Source: Rhyacichthys aspro (lineage: Eukaryota > Chordata > Actinopteri > Gobiiformes > Rhyacichthyidae). From it: DNA of 64,000 nucleotides. The notes under the pieces are model-generated. The model saw only the letters and a program-made list of their open reading frames with translations. It made no database searches and was not told the DNA's origin. Within the stretch, counting starts at the first letter, position 1. Every line of letters starts with the position of its first letter. Of this stretch, positions 37,083-49,797 are shown piece by piece. The position numbers and the translations under genes are program-made. The stretch spans positions 9,067,422-9,131,421 of the forward strand of contig CM072158.1 of NCBI GenBank assembly GCA_036850595.1, read 5' to 3'.

Positions 37083-39342
37083 GTTGAAACGCTTAATGTG
37101 TTAGATGAAGCGCTCCATACCATAGTGGACGTGGACCTGTTTTATTACGATACAGTCATGGAAAGCGGCAACACAGGCATGAAATCAGCATGGAGTTTTA
37201 TATTGTCAAGTGACTAAAACTCATGCAGAGTCCCTACTTTTTCTTCGTTGCACCACATACTGATCACTGCAGGTCAGAACAAGAGCTGCAGTTTTGTAGC
37301 TCTCTTAAAGCTGCTAAACAAATGGGAAATATTTGCTTTTATGTAAGATATTCACTTCTTCCTCAAACATCCCACTAACTACCCGGCTCATGCACGGCTT
37401 ATGATGTGGAGGGTGTATAAGCCAAATGTTTGTATCATCTATATCTGCTTTCATTTGTGAAAATCTTAGATGGATGAGGATCGGGAAAAGCTCTGCAAAA
37501 TGAAACGAGCCATTATCTAACTCTATAAAGTGTAAACTCCATCACACTGTGCTCTGTTCTTCTTCTGTCAGCTGCCTCATGTTCCTTCATGTTTTCATCC
37601 ATGTTCTAGATAACAACCCCTGATGTCATCTGCCATGTGTGAAACTAGTCAGCCCCCAAACCTGTGTTGTGAGCATGTGGGTTAGCGATAGCCACTGGCA
37701 CCTTGTTGTAAAGTCAATGATGCTGCTGTTGTACAATGCCCCCTTTATCCGCAGACGCATACGCTCCAATCTGTCTCTCCCCAACACACACATACACCCC
37801 ACGAGCAGAGTTACATGTACACGGGCAGCTGGTAATGAACAAATATTCTCTCTGTTGTCGAGTGTGTGGGTATAAATGCCTGTGTGTGTGTGTGTGTGTG
37901 CTAGCTAAATGGAAATCACTGAGTTGTGTCGACTGCAGCCGCCTTCACACCCTCTGGCACCGCAGCTCCTGATTGGTTATCTCGTTAGTCAATTACTTCA
38001 TTAGTAGCTGTCCTGTTTAGGGACCATGCATCAGTGACAAAAATAAATAAATCTCTCTCACTTATTTTGTTTTTTGTTTTGTTTTGCCTGTCTGCTGTTT
38101 TTGAAAAGACTTTGATAAAACCTTTGAAGCCGTGTTATCAGAGTTAAGCTCTTTTATAGATGCAAACGTTTTATGCCAGTCCCAGATGGACTCAAGTCAC
38201 ATCTTCAAAAATACATCTGGTGGTAGCTTGTTGAGATTTGGGGGAAAGTCCATGCCCTGTTCTCCTGCAGTCACAACTCTGCTGTTAAAGTCAGCCAGGA
38301 GTATTTTGGAATAATAATACCCTGAGATTAAAGATTTATAATTAGTTTAGCACTTTATGAATCAGAATCAGCATCAGTGTGGTTACCAAATCACAGCATG
38401 GAGTGAGAAGTCTTCTGCTAATGTACATATTTCATAAATGTGGGTGCTTAAGCTTACCATTTTTAGTCATTTTAAATATAAGACTGTACATGTCAAAAGT
38501 CTCATGTCATTACACTCTCGTTAAGTTAAATTTATTTGAACATAAACAGGGACAACGTGATGCCACTGCAGTATAAACAAATGTCATTTATGTCTTTATA
38601 TTTATTATTATATAAAATGTATGTTAATGTGCTTTTGAATCGATTGAATACATTTTAAAGATCCACCAAAATGTCAAATCTCATATTTTCCCAACTGATC
38701 AACCACATGTGCTTTGACAGGTCTGAGCTACAGCGAATTACAAAACAAACCACAGTGCTTCATGTTCCACTCATAAATACCTCATAAAACATCCCTTCTC
38801 TGCTGAACCCAGAAAACCCAGATGTGACAAACACAATCCAAAGTGTCATTTGCACAAAGAGGGCTGTTATGACTCATGGCTTGCCTTCATTTTGTCATCC
38901 ACAATTACAACAATCACTGTCACGGTAGAGAGAAGAAATTGCAAATTGATTTAAGCTCTTTGTCACCTGTTGGATTCAAGATGTAGAGCGACAGGTAGCG
39001 TCATCTGATATCATATAAACCAAGCGGAGTGTAAGGATCTGAACAATTGCACTGTAAAAGATACAAAATAATAGCTTTGGGAACAATAACAATGCGGTCG
39101 TATTTGATCCTGGGCTATCAGAGAAACAGGCAGGAGTCAACATATCCCTGCAATGATCCCTCTGCAATCAACATACTGCCATAAATCATGAGCATGTGAC
39201 ACGTTACACTTCTTGTCCACACATTGACACAAATGGGAGCTTTTGACGTTCCTCGTTTGTCACTGACACTGTGAGCATCATAGACTCTGCTGTTAACTCA
39301 CCTGTTTTGGTTTGGACTAATTCTAAGCTTTTCTTTGTTCAG
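37083..39342. other. Gene-less stretch
   Basis: It contains a (TG)10 microsatellite at 37881-37900. No gene is supported. Confidence 0.5.
37881..37900. repeat. (TG)10 microsatellite
   Basis: Ten perfect TG units. Confidence 0.95.
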
Positions 39343-39394
39343 GACACAAGTTGGAAGAGACGTAAAAGCCGAGACTTTGGAACTGGATACCAAG
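39343..39394 (+). CDS. Candidate internal coding exon (B), gene unrecognised
   Basis: These 52 bases lie between a strong acceptor (CTAAGCTTTTCTTTGTTCAG) and an AAG|GTATAT donor. Two frames are open. In the frame that accepts the two bases left by candidate exon A, the join makes a lysine codon and the exon reads TQVGRDVKAETLELDTK, ending in phase 0. The alternative phase-0 frame reads DTSWKRRKSRDFGTGYQ. The peptide is not recognised. The donor and acceptor are good, but 52 bases is short enough to be open by chance, so this is only a candidate. It lies 18.7 kb from A and 0.6 kb from C. Confidence 0.22.
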
Positions 39395-39979
39395 GTATAT
39401 TTAATAAATGATTCTGTCCTGTTTTCAGACAATAACTGTTTAGGTAAATATGGTATGCTTCTTTTTCTAAAATGTAAAATTACTGATTTATTATGTGTTG
39501 CACAATATTTGATGTTACACCTGTGGTTGGTCTTACCTAAGCATAGTCACATATTTACAGTAGTTACATTACTCATAAAATGCTATAGTCTAGATGTCCA
39601 AAAAGCATGCAATAAGACTGGACCTTGAAGGGTGCCTTTGTCCTTGAGGACATTTCCTCTGGAGTGGTACGGGTCAGGTCAGTACATCGTTCAGAGCCAC
39701 AGCCATTTGGAAAAAGTGCCTCAAATAAGCACAGCACTCAAGTGAGAAGCTCTGTACAGGAATGTGTTGATTGGCCGGAGAAGAATCTTGAATCTTGAAA
39801 TAAGACTCAAAACAGAACCACAACTGAATGGCTCACACAGTGCGAATTAAAACACAGTATTACTTGTATTAATAGCATTAAACACAAGTGTAATTTGCAG
39901 GAGCAGCCAAGTATAGTAGCAAACCTCTGTTTCTTGGGTCTCTAGGACATGGTGAAATATTTTCCATTTGCCATTTCAG
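39395..39979. other. Spacer between candidate exons B and C
   Basis: Nothing supported. If B and C are real exons, this is a 585-base intron beginning GTATAT and ending CCATTTCAG. Confidence 0.3.
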
Positions 39980-40076
39980 TGGGTCTACTTTTTGGGCTAC
40001 ATCAAGGGAGCATTGAGCAGACTGAATTACTCAAGCGAGCCTCTCTTGCGCGACCATCTCATTGCTTTAATATTCT
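39980..40076 (+). CDS. Candidate internal coding exon (C), gene unrecognised
   Basis: The acceptor TTTTCCATTTGCCATTTCAG is good. In phase 0, which fits candidate exon B, the interval reads WVYFLGYIKGALSRLNYSSE then PLLRDHLIALIF, a plausible mixed hydrophobic and polar globular segment. The frame stays open to 40165, but sequence after 40076 turns into a pyrimidine-rich tract that encodes an unlikely hydrophobic run. The first usable donor is a weak CT|GTACCC at 40077. The weak donor is the main reason for doubt. An excellent acceptor follows at 40428, but its phase does not continue the frame. The family is not recognised. Confidence 0.22.
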
Positions 40077-42409
40077 GTACCCCACTGTGTCTCTTCTGCT
40101 TCATCTTTCATCCTTTCTTTGCTCCAAACCTATGTATCAATTTTTATGCTATGTCACAATCCTAGAGTACTGTACCCACCTCTCCTTTTTACTTGCTCAA
40201 TACAATTTTATTCAGACTTCCTTTCCTTTTTATTCTCTTCCTTGTTCCAGCCCCTCCTATTCTCACCTCCTGGGCCTCGCTTGTTCTGTGATTCTCTGCT
40301 TTTTCTTCCCCTGTGCTTTCCATTCTCGTACATCTCCAATCACGCCCCTCCTTCTCATCTTCTCTTAAGCCCCCCTCTCCCATCTACTATCCTGCGCTGT
40401 CTCTGCCCGTTGCGTCTCTCTCTCTCAGGACGTGAACCTCACACATGGCTTATTGATTTCAGAAGGCAACACACTAGATGTACAGCCAGCGCGGGTGTTG
40501 TAGCACCCACAAATCTTCCCACTGAGGATTTGAGACACTCAGGGGCTCTTATGCATATCTAAAATATTTTAATGTGTACCTTACGTCTAAAGAGGCTGGA
40601 GTGCAGATTTAGATTTAAAAATGATTAAATTAAGATTAGGTTTGTGGAGAAACAGAGAAGAAGAAGAAAAAGGTGGAGAGAAAGTGCCTGTAGATGGCAG
40701 AAGAGGGCTTTAAGGGAATGTGGGGGTGAAGATTTCACACACATCCGAGCACACACACTTACCAACATATGCAGATTCTCAATACCCCTGGCAGAGGCGC
40801 ATTGATATCCCTGAACCTTCAACAATGGCACAGGGACTTCTGAAATACACAAACAGAGTGTGCACACAAACATGGGAATGTCCACACCGATCATTAATGC
40901 AGCAGGAGTCTGGTGATTAAATCAGGCTTTTGTAAGACTTAAAGAATCCAAATATACAGACGTATAGCCATGTTATTTGTTTTTGCATTTCATTATGTTA
41001 ATCTTTAATCTATGACTTCATTATTTCTTACTTTTTTATAGGGATGATTTGCTATAAAATATACCAGATTTAGATGCCTCTCAAGGATGTGGTGAACAAA
41101 TACTGCACCATTTTTTCAAAACTGAGGGGATTTGTTGGACGTGGGCCAAACAGAGACTCATTACATTCTCAGCCATAAAATGGTCTGATGCAGGAAATAT
41201 CTAAATGTATTTTCAATAATACAATACAGGGTTTAACAAGGGGCTTTGATGGTATGTGCAGTCATTACCGATGGTCCCTTTAATATGGATCTGCTCCAAA
41301 TAGTAATGGCTTTGTCCTTGTCCTGATTTGATGAAAATCAGTGCAGTGTTTTGAATGGCATCTTGATGATAGATACGAGAGGTTTATGAAGGTTCAAAGG
41401 AGTATCTGATCTTGGCATTAATAAATTGTGATGACCATTATGAACTGCACTTGGTCACACATGTAAATGTATTTCCTATTGATATAACGATTGCTGCCAT
41501 GGTTACAGTTATGGAAAATCTGTTATGAAAAGCCTTTTTTTGAATCGAAAGCCAGTATGTGTACATAGCTACACAATTTCACCTCCAATTTTTGCCCAGC
41601 AACTCTGAGCTCACTTACCCATGTGGCCTTAAGATCAAGGACTCAACTATAATCCAGTCTGAACACAGCCCATTCACAACCTTGGAGGAAACCACAAGGC
41701 ATACAGCGGGCAACGGATGGTTGGAGATAGCGCTGCTTTGGCTTCCTCCAGGGTTAAATTAAAAATGGATAGATGTGAAATATGGGTAACCAGAAGGGAC
41801 GTAAAGACACCTAAAAGCTGCTGTAGATTCCTATGTAATGTTGGATCAGTGGCACTAATGATGTCTGACCAAAGTTCAGATCTCACGCCCGTACATATTC
41901 ACACTTTATTAAAGAAAAGAGTAGAAAAGAAATAGAAAAAAGGCATTAGATTTGAACTTTTATGATAGATTTATTAGTTCAAGACATGATTCTTTTGAGC
42001 ACTTCAGTTCTGTACAAAGCAAAAAATGTCAAGTGCTTGAATTGAAACTCCATCATGACTGCAAATCAAAATTAGATCGAGAGAAGAGATTTTGACCTAT
42101 TGTTGACCAGAATGACAGCCTACTTTCTCATTCTCTTTTGCCAACAACAGACATTTGCCATTTTAAAAAGAAAGCTGCATCAATGCATGTTTTTTTTGGA
42201 CTTCATCTTTTGCCAATCTCCTTTTCTTGTTCTTTTTCTTCTTTTTGATCAGTTCTAGTTTCGTTTGGCAACTTTTGGCAGCCATCCCTCTATTCTCTGA
42301 GCGCAGTGCATCATGTATAATTTCCCCTTTGCATTAAATACCCCGTGTGTAGGATGAAATACAGACAACATCCCCAACAACAGCCGTGTTTGGTCCAATT
42401 ACTTTCCAT
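40077..42409. other. Gene-less stretch upstream of the signal-peptide gene
   Basis: It includes a long pyrimidine tract ending in CTCTCTCTCTCAG at 40429 and assorted AT-rich DNA. No supported gene. An RFX-like TGCCATGGTTAC lies at about 41495-41506. Confidence 0.45.
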
Positions 42410-43195
42410 TTCGGTGCCATTATTTCCGACTGAAGGGACGTGAAAGGAAGCGGGGAGTTTTATACGAGCGGTTCTTGAACGCAGCATCTCTTTACCGGCG
42501 GGGAGACGGAACAGACGCACCAGGCGCTGCACAGCGTTTGAGAGAGCTGGACCAGGAGGGATGATATACGTCTCCTCTAGTTTCTGACAACAAGGGGATT
42601 GTGTTTTTATTTCCTCGTTGGACTTGGACAACTGAAGAAGTGTCTCGGCGTGAGAGGAACGCGTTTGGTTCGCTTGGACTTAGAGACTCAAATCTTTATT
42701 GAAAAGTCTAGGGGGGAATGGTGATGAAGTGGACAGCAAAGAGGTGAAAAGGCTGAGAAAATATCTAGAGAAGACTGGTTTTTGGAGGGGGAAGAACGAG
42801 CAGCACCGAGGAAATACAGCCTTAGAGAGAATGGGCTTCAAAAGAAGGGGTGCTTTCAGAATGAAGCGGGGATGCAGACTGGAGGAAGTGCGGTTTTGAT
42901 GCTCTCCCTCCTTCACTATCACTCTATCGCAAGGGGAACGAAAGAGACAACCTGTTTTCCCCCCGCACTGTCTTTTCCATTTCTCCATATGGGATGTTGA
43001 CATGAAGGATTTATCTAGTCTATATTAAAGGAGGAGGCGGGAAAAGGGGGGAATTAAAACAACACGTCTTCTGCTCCTCTCCCTTCCCTTCACTGTCTCC
43101 CTGCTCTATCTCTCTCTCTCCTCTCGTCTTTCCTTATCCGTTTTTTTTTTTCATTTTTTATTTTTTCCTCCAACGTTTTGTGGATGTGAGGCAGC
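42410..43195 (+). promoter_or_regulatory. Probable promoter and 5' leader of the 43.2-kb gene
   Basis: CpG frequency and GC content rise here compared with the surrounding AT-rich DNA, with several CG-bearing blocks at 42420-42680 (for example ACCGGCGGGGAGACGG). A TTTTATAC box at about 42459-42466 could serve a start site near 42490. The transcript-like leader contains several upstream ATGs, including short open frames at 42699-42899 and 42782-43000. Just before the coding ATG there is an 80-base pyrimidine tract (43095-43175) followed by GAGGCAG, so an alternative reading is a splice acceptor with a non-coding first exon further upstream. The actual start site cannot be decided from sequence alone. 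Confidence 0.45.
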
Positions 43196-43385
43196 ATGCG
43201 GCCCGGTGAGAGCTTGGAGGGCTCACGCTTGGCTCGCAGAACATGCATCAGCGCCAGTAGGAGTATGAAGAGGGACCCTACGAAGACCGACAGGGGCATG
43301 ACGGACCACCGGGGGACGACGACGGTGTTGCGCTGTTTTCTGTGGAGTCTCGTCTGCCTGTGCTGTCTGTCCACTCCTTCGCAAG
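43196..43385 (+). CDS. First coding exon with signal peptide, secreted or receptor-type gene (partial)
   Basis: The ATG at 43196 has A at -3. The exon encodes 63 residues plus one base and ends at a CAAG|GTAACG donor in phase 1. Residues 1-43 are polar and basic, with further in-frame methionines at 24 and 35. Residues 44-59 form a hydrophobic, cysteine-rich helix (VLRCFLWSLVCLCCLS), and TPSQG is a plausible signal-peptidase site. Starting from Met35 would give a standard signal peptide. A phase-1 intron right after the signal peptide is typical of genes built from extracellular modules (Ig, CUB, EGF, FN3). If the long N-terminus is used, a signal anchor is possible. No second exon was recognised in the remaining 20.6 kb, which implies a long first intron. 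I cannot name the gene. Confidence 0.55.
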
Positions 43386-46300
43386 GTAACGCGCACGCAC
43401 AAAACACACTGGACTCTGTGGGCTCTATGTGTTGCGTCCAAATCGGACCGCAGCGTGAAAAAGAGCCCAAATGTTCTGGAGTGAGGAGTGGGGAGGAGTG
43501 CTGTGTTGCAGTAAATTAGTTGAAGGAATAAGACCGGCAACATTGTCAGTTTTTGCCCTAGCTCCTTCCCTCTCCATCTTTAGTCATTTTCTTGCCTTAC
43601 TTTCCCTCTTTCCTCCCTCTCTCCATCCCTTCAATACAGCCATTGAGCTGGGAGCCAATAAATATTCTTGCGGTAGCTCTTGGGCTGTGGCAGAGAACGT
43701 GAGCTGCTTATACCAAAGAAGTGAGTGTGCTCATCTCTGGATGTATATGGGACTTCATTACAGGCTACCAATGAGGCCCTATCTAGATCTCTATATCTTT
43801 ATGCCTACATTCCTGCCTGTTTAATCTTTATAAGCCGTTATATAATAATAGTGTCTCCCCATTTTGTCTCCTTGCCCCTCTTTCTATTTCCTCACTTCTG
43901 TCTCTCTTCCTATCTCGTGTAAAATCAGATCTATAAGTATCTCAGTTTTAAAATCTGTATGCCATGTCTGCCATGCTTTTTTAGTCTTTTTCTTCTTTTC
44001 TTTAAATGACTCCTATCTAAATCTCTGTATTAAGCATTGCTGCATCAGGTGTGGCCACTGTGGTAGACAAATCAAGCTTTCAATGTGGGAATTAAGTGAG
44101 TGGAAACCACAAAGGATGACGTAGAAGGAGGAGAAGGAGGGAATGGCAAGAGTTAAAAGATGAGGCGAGATGGAAAGTTCACAAGCAAAAAGGAAATCTG
44201 TGGCGAATGAAGGATGCAATGTCTTGGAGCTCCTTAGTGAGGCTGTTTTTCATTCGTAAAACTTGGAAGACATGGATTTGTTATGCAGCGGGAGACTTGA
44301 TTGAAAAGTGTTGCTAAAGGCAAAGAAAACCTTCAAAGACTTGTGAGGTTATTTGGAAGCATTTGTCATTGTCATGGTAAAGTCTCCATGATCCCTATGT
44401 TATAGGGAGATCATGTGTAGGCTGAGTGAGTAGAAACACTATAGATTTCAACTGTGATTGAATAGATCGACACAGGTGAACTTCACTGCTGCACTATCAC
44501 TATCACAGACAGAAAAGCAATTCTCTGTTGTCTCTTTATGATCTTTTTGGTGGTTATCTTTGATGGACCAATCAGCAGTTGAGAGAGGAGAAAGGTAGGG
44601 ATTCCTCTGCTTCACATCATCTACTTTTAAATCATCTGAGGCACAGATGGCATTGATCTCCTCAAGGCCGTCTCATCTGTGAAAAGTCTACCTTGAGTTT
44701 TTTTAAAGTCAGCATAGCATTAATGTGGTTTATTCAAATGTTGCTGAAGAGCACCTTTGGCCGAATTAATATGAACCCCAAACGGTCAGGCGCAAAGGGA
44801 GAGAAAGAAGTCTGCAAAATAAGCAAATGGAGCCTTATTTTGAAAGAGCAGCGGCTGAACAGAAAGGTAAATAAATGTGTAATTAAATGTGCCCTTGACC
44901 CATGCTGCCATTTTAGGGACCAAGGTTTTAAAAAGAGACTGGAAAGTTAAAATGAGCCACAGGCCAAATGCTGTTACATTTTGGCTGTGGCTGCTAAATG
45001 AGTCTACTCTAGCAGCCATTGGCAGGTAACCAATCATTGTATGGAGCTGCAGTTCTATTCTAAAAACCAATCTGGACGGTAAAGTAATGAAATAGCCAGT
45101 AATGGATTCACACGCTGCTGTAGCCTGTGAACAAAAAAATGCTCATAATTCCTCATCTTGTTCAATATGTTGATACATAGCTATAATGCCAGTTCCACAG
45201 TAGTGCTGCTCCTGTAATTGTAGTGCTTTTGAAATGAGGAGACTGTGTTCCTCAAGTCTTTGTTCAATGAAAATGAGGGCAGGAGGACATTTCAGTGCGG
45301 GGTGACGAAATGTTTTAAAGCTTCTTTCTGTTGGGAATGTGACCTAATGAAAAGATATTTGGCATTATTAGAATATTACACGAGAAAGACAACATACTCA
45401 GCTTAAACAGCTCACAAATGGACCATTGATGTGGATCTTTTGCTGCCACCTGCTCGGAGGACTCCCCTTCACTCTGCACCTGTTCCAACAGTGGCAGTGT
45501 GCGGTACTGCAACAAAACATGCCCCAAAGGAACACACAGACTGCTGACACTGCAATCTGAAATGAAATGTTTTGGTGGAGATCCAAAGTGTCTGTGTGGT
45601 CTGCAGCGGTAAGTTTGTAAGAAGGAGTCGCCGTCATTATTCAGATGTCAAAGCCTGAGTGAAAGCAGCTGCAGTTCAACAGAAACAGATTTTTACAGTT
45701 TACAGGATTTCTGAGGCGTTCTTAGTTACAGAGAGCGTACACCTTTTGCCTTTCTAGCATTTTTAATTTTAAGGTCATTTCCAAATTACAACACAATGAG
45801 ACCTTTTTCAATAGTGTAGCTATAAACGCATTAAAAATAGCATTATATTCTTTTCAATGGTTTCTTGACAATAAACGGGGAATAACTGTTATAAAGACTA
45901 GATACTGCACTTCATGACCCTGAAGCCATGCTACTATCTTAAAGGAAGTCTATGTAACATTCAATAATAATATACATATCCAGAAAATCTTGAATATATG
46001 TCACTTCTGAAGTATTTTGATGGTTCCCTTGGATAAAAAAAAGAATGCAATCTTGAAAAGTGATGCAGTGTTGCTTTAAATGAATTCTTTATTACCTGTA
46101 ATAGATAACAATATGCATTTCCAAGGATTTCCAGCCCCCATGGCACCTCCAGTTGTTGATGCACTTGTCATCTCCATCCGTCCCCAAACATTTCATCGCT
46201 CCCTCCTCTTGTTACTGTTTTTTTTTTTTTCTCCTCTGCTCAGCTTTTATATTCAATGTGCTCTTTTTACTCCTTTTCGCCTGTCAGATTTGCCCTGGGC

Positions 46301-48394
46301 TCCAGAGGCTTAATTTACTCACCAAACATACTAAAGCGCACATGCACGTGGAGTAAAACCCATGCATCTTTTTCACTGTCTTTGAGACCTAGATATATTC
46401 GTAGCTCAGTGGACGACCTTTTCCAGCGACGCCACCTTTAATAGATGCAGCAGATTTTGACTGACAGTGTGAATTTCACCAGGACATAATCAAATGGCTA
46501 ACATAAATCAATCATCTCATAGTAATCATCAATTAAAGAAGCGGTTAATGTATTTCTGGCTGTTGCTCGGTGAGGAGTTGGAACTGGTTGGAATCAGGGT
46601 TAGCCTAAGCATCGTGACCCTTCGATTAACCCAGTCGGCTAAAAATGGTAAATTAAATTTCTATTGATGAGCCATGTAAATGTAGAGCTTTGTTCTTGCA
46701 ACATGGTCAAATTGAAATTTATCAGTTATCCCTTGGTAGTGTCTAGTAATTTAATGGCGGTCATCATTGTTAAATTGAACAGGCTGTCAGGCTCACAGGA
46801 ATCCTCTTCCAGCCAGCTTTTATAACCCATCTCTCGATATCAGATTGATTGGTGCTGTCAAGAACTTGGAGATACTGATTATAAGTCATTGACTGATGTG
46901 GGCCATTAATATGCCACTGCTAATCATTTACCTGTTTTAGTTACTGCTGGAGAGTAGTGGTAATCATTTCCAGCTGTCACGTATTGATCTGGATGGCATG
47001 TTTAAAAGCATGCATTGGTGAACACATGAGTGTAGTCCTTCACAGAGAGACACATACATTAGGATTATTAGTCCACATGCTGAGGCACACTACAAGTCTG
47101 TCACATTGAACATTAGTGCAACCCTGGCGCTCTAACGCACATTTAATCCTGTGGCTTATGGCTGCCTTCTCACAGAGAGAGACGTGTCTGTTGCAGTCAG
47201 CCTCTTGATGACTGAGGAAAATGATGATTGAGGAAAAGCACTAGTGAGACTCAGAAGTGTGTGTGTGGTTGGTGGGACGGGCTAAGGCTCATGGTTAACC
47301 ATAGACTGCCTAAGGAATCAAGTGGCTGACATAAGACGGACAAGTTGTTATGTATCATGTGTCGTCAAGTGTTATGAGATGCTATTTTCTGCCGTTAGAA
47401 ATGTTTTGATTGTTTTATTTGAACATTCTGATCAATATTTGATTATTAGGAGCCAAATATATTGCACTTAGCATCACTAGCTTTTCTAGTTCTGACTTCT
47501 GGTTCCATAAACTCCTCTCTTTCATGGCCTCTGAGACCTGCAGTTTAAGGCTGTCGTCATTGTCGTTCGGTTCATTATTGTCACGGTCTGTGGAGCTAAA
47601 TAATGTATCTACCATTTGAATTTTAGCTGTGTTCGTCTGGAGCTTTTCATATCAACAGCCTCTCTCTCATTCATCACTACATTCTTTTATCTCCCCTGCT
47701 CTATCTCAGTCTGTTTGTTTTCCATGCTCCACTTTCCGCCGTCCCTCTTGACTTTCATTCACCTAATCCCGCTGTTTCCAATAATTCCAATTCACTGAGT
47801 TGGTAATTCATTTGCATTCACTCCTCTTTCTTCTCCTTTCTCCTTCTGTCAAAGTTGTGTTGCCATAACGGAAATATTCAGCACAGGAAAATATTCGGTT
47901 TAATCAGAGATGAAACGAGGATCGTCTAAATTCACAAATCATGACTTGTACCAAACGACTGAAGGTATTGAATCTTTGAAGCTGCATGTGTTGACAACTG
48001 GATAAAGGAGAGACTGTAGATCTTACAGCATCATGATTAAAAGAGTATAAACTTCTGCTCAGTCTTTCATTAGTTTGTTTTATTAGTAAGCAACCATGAA
48101 AAGAGATGCACATGAATATTACGGTTTGGCTCAATGGCAGCCCGTAACCCTGTGATCATGTTTGAATGAGCCTATTTTCAATCTAGGGCTTCATTTTAGT
48201 AATGTTTGTACTCATTTTTGTATATATGATGTGTAGTCCACGTTCTCATTGATATTTCATTTATGTGGAGCCGGTTCCTCTTTCTGTGCAGCTCATCATA
48301 AAGGCTTCTTTTCTCTTTCCCATTCCCAGAAACTTCTATTCACAGCAACATTGCAATCAGCCTCTTCCCTATCTCGCCTCACTTCATTACGCCG

Positions 48395-48414
48395 CCCTCC
48401 CTCCCTCTCCCCCC
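48395..48414 (-). other. Compact G-quadruplex motif
   Basis: The plus strand reads C3-T-C3-T-C3-TCT-C6. The minus strand therefore has four G runs with loops of 1, 1 and 3 bases, the most stable class of canonical motif. In the proposed intron this would lie on the template-complement side of a plus-strand transcript, so it would form in DNA and not in the RNA. Confidence 0.6.
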
Positions 48415-48700
48415 GGCAGCTCCTCTCGTGGTGAACGTGTTGTAAGTGGGATACGTGGCTACTCAGAGGGTGCTCTTAATATGCCTAGTGTTGGTTCTCG
48501 CAGCAACAGGCAGGGTGTGCACTTATTTCTCACAGATTGCTGCCCAAATGGTGTGTTTTGGTCTCGTGAAGGAGCCAAATCTATTAATGCATTTCAGATT
48601 AGAATTCGCCTGCTTTGATTTTTTAGAAAAGTCCACATGCACATATTGAGCTGCCTCCGCTTTCAACAGGCTGTTAAATTGAAAGAAGTGATTATTTCCA

Positions 48701-48829
48701 ATGCAAATCATAATGGAAAGAGGTGGCACTGCTGTTAGCTATTCCAGCTGTTCCCAGGCGCTGTGGGCCAATAACTGCTCTTTATATACAATCACTCTTT
48801 TCCCCTAAGGTTTTAGCAGATATTTGCAT
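48701..48829. promoter_or_regulatory. Pair of POU octamer motifs, candidate enhancer core
   Basis: A perfect ATGCAAAT at 48701-48708 and its reverse complement ATTTGCAT at 48822-48829 flank a block with AAGTGATTATT and CTTTATATAC motifs. Another ATTTGCAT lies at 47810-47817. POU-domain factors bind this octamer. Enhancer activity is an inference. Confidence 0.3.
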
Positions 48830-49797
48830 TTACACAACGGGGTTATGTGTCAGCACGAGAGGCATAATCACACTTAGAATAAATGAGCGCAAACATGAAG
48901 GCTTCAAGTAGGTAGCACCACATAACCTTTTACTGCAAATTGGGAGTAATTACCTGGCAGCAGCTCCATCAACAACTTTCAGAAATCAAGTAGCTGTGCT
49001 CTTTACTGTATTTAATTATCCTGACATAATATTGTTCTAAAGCTTTAACGGGAGATTACTAAGAAATGTAGGTTATATTTGAGTTGATACATAATAAATC
49101 CAAAAAGAGGAGAGTATGACATTGACGAACACAACATATGTTAAGATACAAGTGGAGGGCAGTGTTGGAAAAATGCATTCACCTCCAAATCCTTCTAAAG
49201 GCGTGGAATAAAAGAAATTTCCCGTGTTTAAAGCTTAATTTAATTTTTATGAAAACTCAGAAGGTGACTTTAAGCTAACATGTTTCACAGAGACTGCTGC
49301 CATATTGCATGTCTGTGGTTTCACACTGACACACATACACCAACACAATCTGTCAAATCGCCACAGCCTCTTCATTATTCCAAAGATGATTACGAGTTGA
49401 CGTGTTGGACAGGCACAAACACACTGGTCCCACACATGTGTACAGCTACACACTAATAAAAATTCACAAAAATTCACTGGGCGCACAGAGAGAGCATGTG
49501 TTCCCCTGAGGGAAAGACCACAAACTCTTGCACACAAACATGAATTGGTAACCGCCAGACACACAGTGGCATGCAGATACTCTGTGATGTGCTGTGAGAA
49601 AGGCTGATGAAAAATTAACAAAGACAGTTAGCCTCATATCCAGCTGGTGCTCCCTGTTGGCGACTGAGTGTGTGAGGTAAAGGGGCAGGCAGCATGTCCG
49701 CCGTCGAGGTGGTTAGTTCCTTTAAGATGGAAGCCCGGACCCACATAAAAGGGGAGTATATAGGAGGATAGATGGATGGACATATAAACAGCAGCGT

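Noticed and set aside
40429..40493. Interval after an excellent CTCTCTCTCTCAG acceptor, considered as a fourth exon following candidate C
   Set aside because: Joining it to C at 40076 creates an immediate stop. The only fitting frame (DVNLTHGLLISEGNTLD) needs phase 0, and the donor is poor.
43090..43543. Two long minus-strand open frames (126 and 106 codons) opposite the signal-peptide exon
   Set aside because: They overlap a GC-richer coding exon in which stops are scarce on all frames. They have no domain, and the plus strand has the better start, signal peptide and splice donor.
46600..46660. Possible second copy of the ATTCGATTAAC DNA-transposon end
   Set aside because: Only CGATTAAC and GGCTAAAAATG are shared, which is not enough for a call.
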